From: JACKOD01 sp041591635
GTDB lineage: Bacteria > Pseudomonadota > Gammaproteobacteria > Pseudomonadales > Oleiphilaceae
Assembly: GCA_041591635.1 (NCBI GenBank)
Contig: JBFHRO010000098.1
Span: 1 to 11,602 of the forward strand
Length of the DNA: 11,602 nucleotides
Direction of reading: 5' to 3'
The notes beneath the pieces were generated by a model. The model searched no databases. It was given only the letters and a program-made list of their open reading frames with translations, and had not been told where the DNA came from. Positions 7,925 to 11,602 of this stretch are shown here, piece by piece. The stretch's first letter is position 1. Each line of letters opens with the position of its first letter. The translations under genes were made by a program, and so were the position numbers.

Positions 7925-8943
7925 TCAGCTCGATTGTTGCGAACTTTATAGTCGTCATAGTTGACCGGCTTGCCATTAAACATCAAATCACTGACGGACG
8001 CGGCTCCTACCACGACTTTCAAGGGGGCTTCACCGGTGATACGCAACGATGAGCCCTCCCTTTTAAGCGCCGAAACCAAACGCTTGCCGTGAGCATCGCT
8101 TACCTGTACCCACGAATCACCACGAAAGCTCATCTCCAACACAGCACCCTGGATGGCCTCGCTCTGTGGCAGGGCTACCGAGGTGGATGGCAAAGGCTGT
8201 ACTTGTGGCGCAGGCGCCAGGGTTGCAGAAAGCAATGGGGCCGACGAAAGCGCCTGTTCAAGCACGGGATCAGGCAGGACCACCTTGGGCACACTTGCCC
8301 CCCCGCTTGAAGTTACCGACAGCGCTTCTGTTGCATCCTGACCTGCGCTGATCCCGGCCTCGTCGCCCTCTGCTGCGGGTTCGGGCACCGCTGGCGAAGT
8401 CTGTACCAAGGGATCGAACACCGGCAACTGTGGAGGTGCGTCCACCGGTTCACTCGGCTGATCAGGATTTTTGCTTTCGAATACCGTCGCCTGATCCTTT
8501 TTACCAGCCGGAACGGTGGAGGGGGCAGGCGACCAGAACTCAAGCAGCAAATCCTTTGATACCACAGCCGCCGCAACGGCCACAACAAGCAGCACCACCA
8601 ACCACAACCACAACAACCCCTTGCGACGTTTGAACTCCTTTTCGTGCAACTGCTGGTCTACTTGCGCTTGTTGCTGACTGAGTTCATCCTCGAGCATGGC
8701 AATCATCGATGCTTCATCAAGTCCGACCAACCGGGAATAACTGCGCACATAACCCTTGAGAAAAATGACACCGGGAACAAGTTCATACTGTCCGGTTTCA
8801 ATGGCCGTTACGATGGAGGGTCGCAAATGCAAGTCATGCGCTGCATCGGCAATGCTGAGATCCTTTTTTTCACGCGCCGCTCTAAGCATCGCGCCCGGTG
8901 AGCGAGCGCCTTTACCGGCAACATCCTTTGCTTCATCAATCAT
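7909..8943 (-). CDS. rodZ: Cytoskeleton/cell-shape protein RodZ (YfgA)
   Basis: Single-pass inner-membrane protein that links the MreB cytoskeleton to the elongasome and keeps rod shape. A Xre-like helix-turn-helix domain that binds MreB lies at about residues 16-85 (PGAMLRAAREKKDLSIADAA, then a second helical part with GVIFLKGYVRSYSRL). A basic juxtamembrane stretch, KEFKRRKG (102-109), precedes one membrane segment at about 109-128. A long Pro/Ala/Ser-rich periplasmic linker (about 138-265) leads to a C-terminal DUF4115 beta domain (about 266-344, with MSFRGDSWVQVSDAHGKRLVS). The 344-aa length is within the family range. The ATG lies inside the pilF coding end (8-base overlap), so translational coupling is likely. 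The stop codon is duplicated by the 18-bp repeat described separately. The linker is low-complexity and unlikely to be conserved. Confidence 0.95.
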   Translation of the reverse strand: MIDEAKDVAGKGARSPGAMLRAAREKKDLSIADAAHDLHLRPSIVTAIETGQYELVPGVIFLKGYVRSYSRLVGLDEASMIAMLEDELSQQQAQVDQQLHEKEFKRRKGLLWLWLVVLLVVAVAAAVVSKDLLLEFWSPAPSTVPAGKKDQATVFESKNPDQPSEPVDAPPQLPVFDPLVQTSPAVPEPAAEGDEAGISAGQDATEALSVTSSGGASVPKVVLPDPVLEQALSSAPLLSATLAPAPQVQPLPSTSVALPQSEAIQGAVLEMSFRGDSWVQVSDAHGKRLVSALKREGSSLRITGEAPLKVVVGAASVSDLMFNGKPVNYDDYKVRNNRAELLLE

Positions 8944-9715
8944 TCGTGATCAAAGCCTTATACTGTGTGTACTCCTGCGACCCCGGGTACAGGTTTTTTA
9001 ATACCAGCCCCAGACTAGCCATCTGATCCGACTGCCCGTAATGCTTGGCCAATCGGGCCCCCGCCAGCAGGCTGCGGGGTGAATGGGTCATCACGCCATT
9101 TCGAACATAGTTTTGCATGCGATTGAAGAGCTTCTGCGCTTCATCATGCTCATTCATTCCTATCTGAACTTCGATCAGCTCAACGAGAGTCGACAAGAGA
9201 CTGCGATCAAGCAGGACAGCCTTGTCAAAGGCTTTTGTCGCCTCTTCATGCTTCTTCAAGCGAATCGAGCACCGGGCAATATTGACAAACACCTGCCCGC
9301 GGCCGTCAAAGCCGGTGTCCTCGGATGCAATCAATAGCTGATCCAGTGCCTTGGCATAGTCTTTTTTGCTGTAGAGAAAAGCGGCGTAATAAGTCCGTCC
9401 ACGAGTGTATTGCGGATCTTTTTTGAGTGCACGCAAAAAACTTTTTTCTGCCAGTGCGGGCTCACCCTGACGTTCATAAAGCAACCCAAAAGCCGCATGG
9501 GCGCCAGGACTGTCCGGGTCAATTTCCAGCGCACGATTGATATGTATTCGCGCCCTTTCGAGATCCTGTTTCTGAATATAGGCCAAGCTGAGCTGTATGT
9601 AGAGATTCAGGGCATCAGTCTGATTTTCTTTATTCTTGAAGCTGCTGGTTGTTTTGCTGACACAGGCGCCCAGCAACAGGGCTAAACAACAGACAAGTAT
9701 TTTTGTTCGCATCAT
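8936..9715 (-). CDS. pilF: Type IV pilus biogenesis lipoprotein PilF (PilW), TPR pilotin
   Basis: Outer-membrane lipoprotein made of TPR repeats; in Pseudomonas PilF is the pilotin that brings the PilQ secretin to the outer membrane for assembly of type IV pili. The start is taken at the ATG at 9713-9715, the first of two adjacent ATG codons, because it opens directly on a lipoprotein signal, with LLLGAC and the lipidated Cys at residue 18 followed by Val. The second ATG (9710-9712) is equally possible. The frame stays open for 49 more codons upstream, but that part overlaps rlmN and would bury the signal peptide. Mature residues hold about five to six TPRs, clearest at about 36-140 (AYIQKQDLERARIHINRALEIDPDSPGAHAAFGLLYERQG and the following repeat). 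With this start the length is 259 aa, usual for the family. It lies 10 bases after the rlmN stop and overlaps rodZ by 8 bases. Confidence 0.92.
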   Translation of the reverse strand: MMRTKILVCCLALLLGACVSKTTSSFKNKENQTDALNLYIQLSLAYIQKQDLERARIHINRALEIDPDSPGAHAAFGLLYERQGEPALAEKSFLRALKKDPQYTRGRTYYAAFLYSKKDYAKALDQLLIASEDTGFDGRGQVFVNIARCSIRLKKHEEATKAFDKAVLLDRSLLSTLVELIEVQIGMNEHDEAQKLFNRMQNYVRNGVMTHSPRSLLAGARLAKHYGQSDQMASLGLVLKNLYPGSQEYTQYKALITND

Positions 9716-9725
9716 GTGTGCTCTA

Positions 9726-10838
9726 CTATCCCGGTAGCTGTTGTAAATCAATGTACTTGCTGCTGCGACGAGTTCGATCTTCAACCTGGCCAACCAATTG
9801 TCCACAGGCGGCATCAATGTCATCGCCACGAGTACTGCGCACTGTAGTGATATATCCGGCATTGCTCAATACTGACTGAAACAGCCGGATACTTTGCACA
9901 TCAGGCTTTTTGTAGTCGCTACCCGCAAAGGGATTAAAGGGAATCAGATTGATCTTGCACGGTAAATTACGCAACAGCTTAACCAGTTGCTGGGCATGCT
10001 CAATCTGATCGTTCACGCCTGCAATCAGGGTGTATTCGATGGTTGCCTTGCGTGCATCGGATAAACGGCCAAGATACTCCCGTGTCGCATCCATGAGCTC
10101 GGCAATCGGGTATTTGGTGTTAACCGGAACCAACTGGTTTCGCAGTGCGTCATTAGGCGCGTGTAAGCTGATCGCAATCGAAACGTCACTGACTTCACCC
10201 AGCTTGCGCAACGCCGGTACAACTCCCGCGGTGCTCAACGTGAGGCGACGCTTGGAAATACTGTAGGCGAAGTCGTCCATCATGATGTTCATAGCATCTA
10301 CAACGTTGTCAAAATTAAGCAAGGGTTCGCCCATACCCATCATCACCACGTTAGTGACAGGTCGCTCTTTTTCGGGATCAATGTTCTCAAACGATTTCAC
10401 TGCCACCCAGATCTGGCCAACGATTTCAGCCGTCGTCAAGTTACGATTGAAGCCCTGTTTTCCGGTTGAACAAAAGCTGCAATCCAAGGCGCATCCAATC
10501 TGTGACGACACGCAAAGGGTGCCCCGATTACCGTCCGGAATCAATACGGTTTCAATGCTGCTGCCGCCAGGCATCCGCATGACCCACTTGCGCGTGCCAT
10601 CTGCCGATACCTTGTGAAAGATCACTTCCGGCTCGAGGATAACGGCCACCTCTTTCAGGCGTTCGCGCAGGGCTTTACTGATGTTTGTCATCTCATCGAA
10701 GTTACAGACCCCGTACTGGTGAATCCACTGCATGACCTGTTGGGCACGAAAGGGTTTTTCGCCCATGGACTGAAAAAACTGCGCCATTTTGGCCCGTGTC
10801 AGTCCAAGCAAATTCACTTTCTCGGGATTAGCATTCAT
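9726..10838 (-). CDS. rlmN: Dual-specificity RNA methyltransferase RlmN
   Basis: Radical-SAM enzyme that adds a methyl group to C2 of A2503 in 23S rRNA and of A37 in some tRNAs; it acts in the cytosol and tunes translational accuracy. The cluster motif CALDCSFC places C116, C120 and C123 on the [4Fe-4S] cluster. C109 (GTLCVSSQ) and C345 (AACGQL) match the two catalytic cysteines of E. coli (C118 and C355), and E96 matches the proposed E. coli base E105. GMGEPLLN (168-175) and the TRGDDIDAACGQL end are typical. The 370-aa length is normal. The ATG gives MNANPEKVNLLGLTRAKM, in line with the family start. It is the first gene after the ndk terminator. I see no convincing promoter or ribosome site in the roughly 55 bases before it; the nearest AAGG is 12 bases from the ATG. 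Confidence 0.98.
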   Translation of the reverse strand: MNANPEKVNLLGLTRAKMAQFFQSMGEKPFRAQQVMQWIHQYGVCNFDEMTNISKALRERLKEVAVILEPEVIFHKVSADGTRKWVMRMPGGSSIETVLIPDGNRGTLCVSSQIGCALDCSFCSTGKQGFNRNLTTAEIVGQIWVAVKSFENIDPEKERPVTNVVMMGMGEPLLNFDNVVDAMNIMMDDFAYSISKRRLTLSTAGVVPALRKLGEVSDVSIAISLHAPNDALRNQLVPVNTKYPIAELMDATREYLGRLSDARKATIEYTLIAGVNDQIEHAQQLVKLLRNLPCKINLIPFNPFAGSDYKKPDVQSIRLFQSVLSNAGYITTVRSTRGDDIDAACGQLVGQVEDRTRRSSKYIDLQQLPG

Positions 10839-10893
10839 GTGAGATAACTACCTTCAACAACCAAAACAGCAAACAAATTTCGCTCCCCCTATT

Positions 10894-10938
10894 ACGCACA
10901 AAAGCAGGCACTCACTGAAGAGGCCTGCTTTTGTGCGT
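10894..10938 (-). terminator. Hairpin terminator between ndk and rlmN
   Basis: A perfect 16-bp stem (ACGCACAAAAGCAGGC at 10894-10909 with GCCTGCTTTTGTGCGT at 10923-10938) encloses a 13-base loop. The core is GCAGGC/GCCTGC flanked by AAAA and TTTT, so it reads as a rho-independent terminator on both strands. It lies 12 bases past the ndk stop. Confidence 0.8.
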
Positions 10939-10950
10939 CAACCACTCAAC

Positions 10951-11379
10951 TTATCCGCGCGGACAAATCTCGGCATCGGTAAAAAAGTACGCGACTTCCC
11001 GTTCGGCAGAGGCCGCAGAATCCGAACCATGCACCGCGTTGGCATCAATTGACTGGGCGAAATCTGCCCGAATTGTGCCTGCTGCAGCCTCTTTCGGATT
11101 GGTTGCGCCCATCAGTTCGCGGTTCTTCAGCACAGCACCCTCACCTTCCAGCACCTGCACAACCACAGGGCCTGAAGTCATAAAGGCCACCAAGTCCTTG
11201 AAGAAACCACGCTCTTTATGCTCTGCGTAGAAACCCTCTGCCTGCTCCTGGCTCAGGTGCAGCATTTTCGATGCAACAATACGCAAACCGGCGTCTTCAA
11301 AACGCGAATAGATTTTACCAATAACGTTTTTGGCGACAGCATCTGGCTTGATAATAGAAAGGGTGCGTTCAGTTGCCAT
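10951..11379 (-). CDS. ndk: Nucleoside diphosphate kinase
   Basis: Transfers the terminal phosphate of ATP to other (d)NDPs through a phosphohistidine, balancing nucleotide pools in the cytosol. The active-site histidine is H117 in NAVHGSDS, the standard position. The N-terminus ERTLSIIKPDAVAKNVIG (4-21) and NPKEAAAGTIRADF (94-107) are conserved. At 142 aa it has the usual bacterial length. The ATG start is supported by a GGAGA ribosome site 9 bases upstream. It has a good -10 box of its own and is followed by a strong hairpin terminator, so it is probably mainly a single-gene transcript between the desulfurase-like gene and the rlmN operon. Confidence 0.98.
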   Translation of the reverse strand: MATERTLSIIKPDAVAKNVIGKIYSRFEDAGLRIVASKMLHLSQEQAEGFYAEHKERGFFKDLVAFMTSGPVVVQVLEGEGAVLKNRELMGATNPKEAAAGTIRADFAQSIDANAVHGSDSAASAEREVAYFFTDAEICPRG

Positions 11380-11435
11380 TTAACACATTCTCCGAAGTTA
11401 ACTATTGAATAACGGGCAAGTCATGTTGGGCCGCC

Positions 11436-11441
11436 ATTATA
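11436..11441 (-). promoter_or_regulatory. -10 box of the ndk promoter
   Basis: A perfect TATAAT on the minus strand, 56 bases before the ndk ATG, inside the 135-base gap between ndk and the desulfurase-like gene. Transcription would start near 11429, leaving a leader of about 50 bases. The -35 region is poor; TTGTGT is present but about 20 bases upstream. Confidence 0.55.
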
Positions 11442-11514
11442 CGCACTTCACTGGAAAATTCACACAAACCAAACCGTGCTTTTACTGCCGGCACACCGCG
11501 TCTGTCGTTTATAG

Positions 11515-11602
11515 TCAGGAACGAAGCTGCGTCACAACCCGCTGAACAAGCTGCGCGGCAAATCGCACTTCTTCTTCCGAGGTATAACGTCCGAGCGAAA
11601 AC
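11515..11602 (-). CDS. Cysteine desulfurase-like (class V aminotransferase) protein, C-terminal fragment at the window edge
   Basis: Only the last 28 codons are in the window. They read FSLGRYTSEEEV followed by an amphipathic helix ending in QLRS and a TGA stop. The SLGRYTSEEE stretch matches the C-terminal region of NifS/IscS-type cysteine desulfurases (E. coli IscS has RFSLGRFTTEEEI), PLP enzymes that release sulfur from cysteine for Fe-S clusters and other thio-cofactors. E. coli IscS continues about 25-30 residues beyond this helix, with the tail used for IscU docking; this protein stops earlier, so it may be an IscS variant or another NifS-like paralogue. In many relatives the isc operon lies just upstream of ndk, which fits. 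Family assignment rests on a short segment. Confidence 0.6.
   Translation of the reverse strand, partial: FSLGRYTSEEEVRFAAQLVQRVVTQLRS

Noticed and set aside
9716..9862. 49-codon upstream extension of pilF
   Set aside because: It overlaps the conserved rlmN C-terminus and would place the lipoprotein signal peptide internally; the ATG pair at 9710-9715 fits the family better.
1..11602. A new defence, mobile or biosynthetic system
   Set aside because: Every coding stretch is accounted for by a conserved housekeeping family; no transposase, integrase, repeat array, toxin-antitoxin pair or unexplained gap is present.

Overview
This window is a housekeeping stretch of a gammaproteobacterial chromosome. 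I see no mobile element, phage gene, CRISPR array, RNA gene or defence system. The gene order ndk, rlmN, pilF, rodZ, ispG, hisS, yfgM, bamB, der is the well-known gammaproteobacterial cluster. The presence of pilF and the close similarity of the Pta protein to the long Pseudomonas-type enzyme (from memory, not a search) point to a pilus-bearing, free-living member of the Pseudomonadales/Cellvibrionales side of the class. I cannot name the genus.

Layout: bases 2-1966 on the plus strand hold pta, which enters the window already open and has lost its N-terminus. It converges on a long minus-strand run. That run begins at the right edge with the last 28 codons of a cysteine-desulfurase-like gene (11515-11602). 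Next comes ndk (10951-11379) with its own -10 box, closed by a perfect 16-bp hairpin terminator (10894-10938). The probable operon follows: rlmN, pilF, rodZ, ispG, hisS, yfgM, bamB and der, from 10838 down to 2029. It ends at a strong rho-independent terminator (1985-2018) between der and pta. Gaps are short (overlaps to 89 bp), so no stretch over 300 bases lacks a gene.

Roles: the operon joins translation and ribosome functions (RlmN, HisS, Der) with envelope biogenesis (PilF for type IV pilus secretin, RodZ for cell shape, BamB and YfgM for outer-membrane protein delivery) and isoprenoid precursor synthesis (IspG). Two products, RlmN and IspG, need [4Fe-4S] clusters, and the neighbouring desulfurase-like gene could supply sulfur for them.

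The main oddities are small. An 18-bp tandem duplication copies the end and stop codon of rodZ. hisS appears to start at TTG in the same frame as ispG, with only the ispG stop separating them. yfgM starts at GTG. Inverted repeats lie in the ispG-hisS and hisS-yfgM gaps. The desulfurase-like protein ends without the long IscS tail. I found nothing that supports a previously undescribed system.
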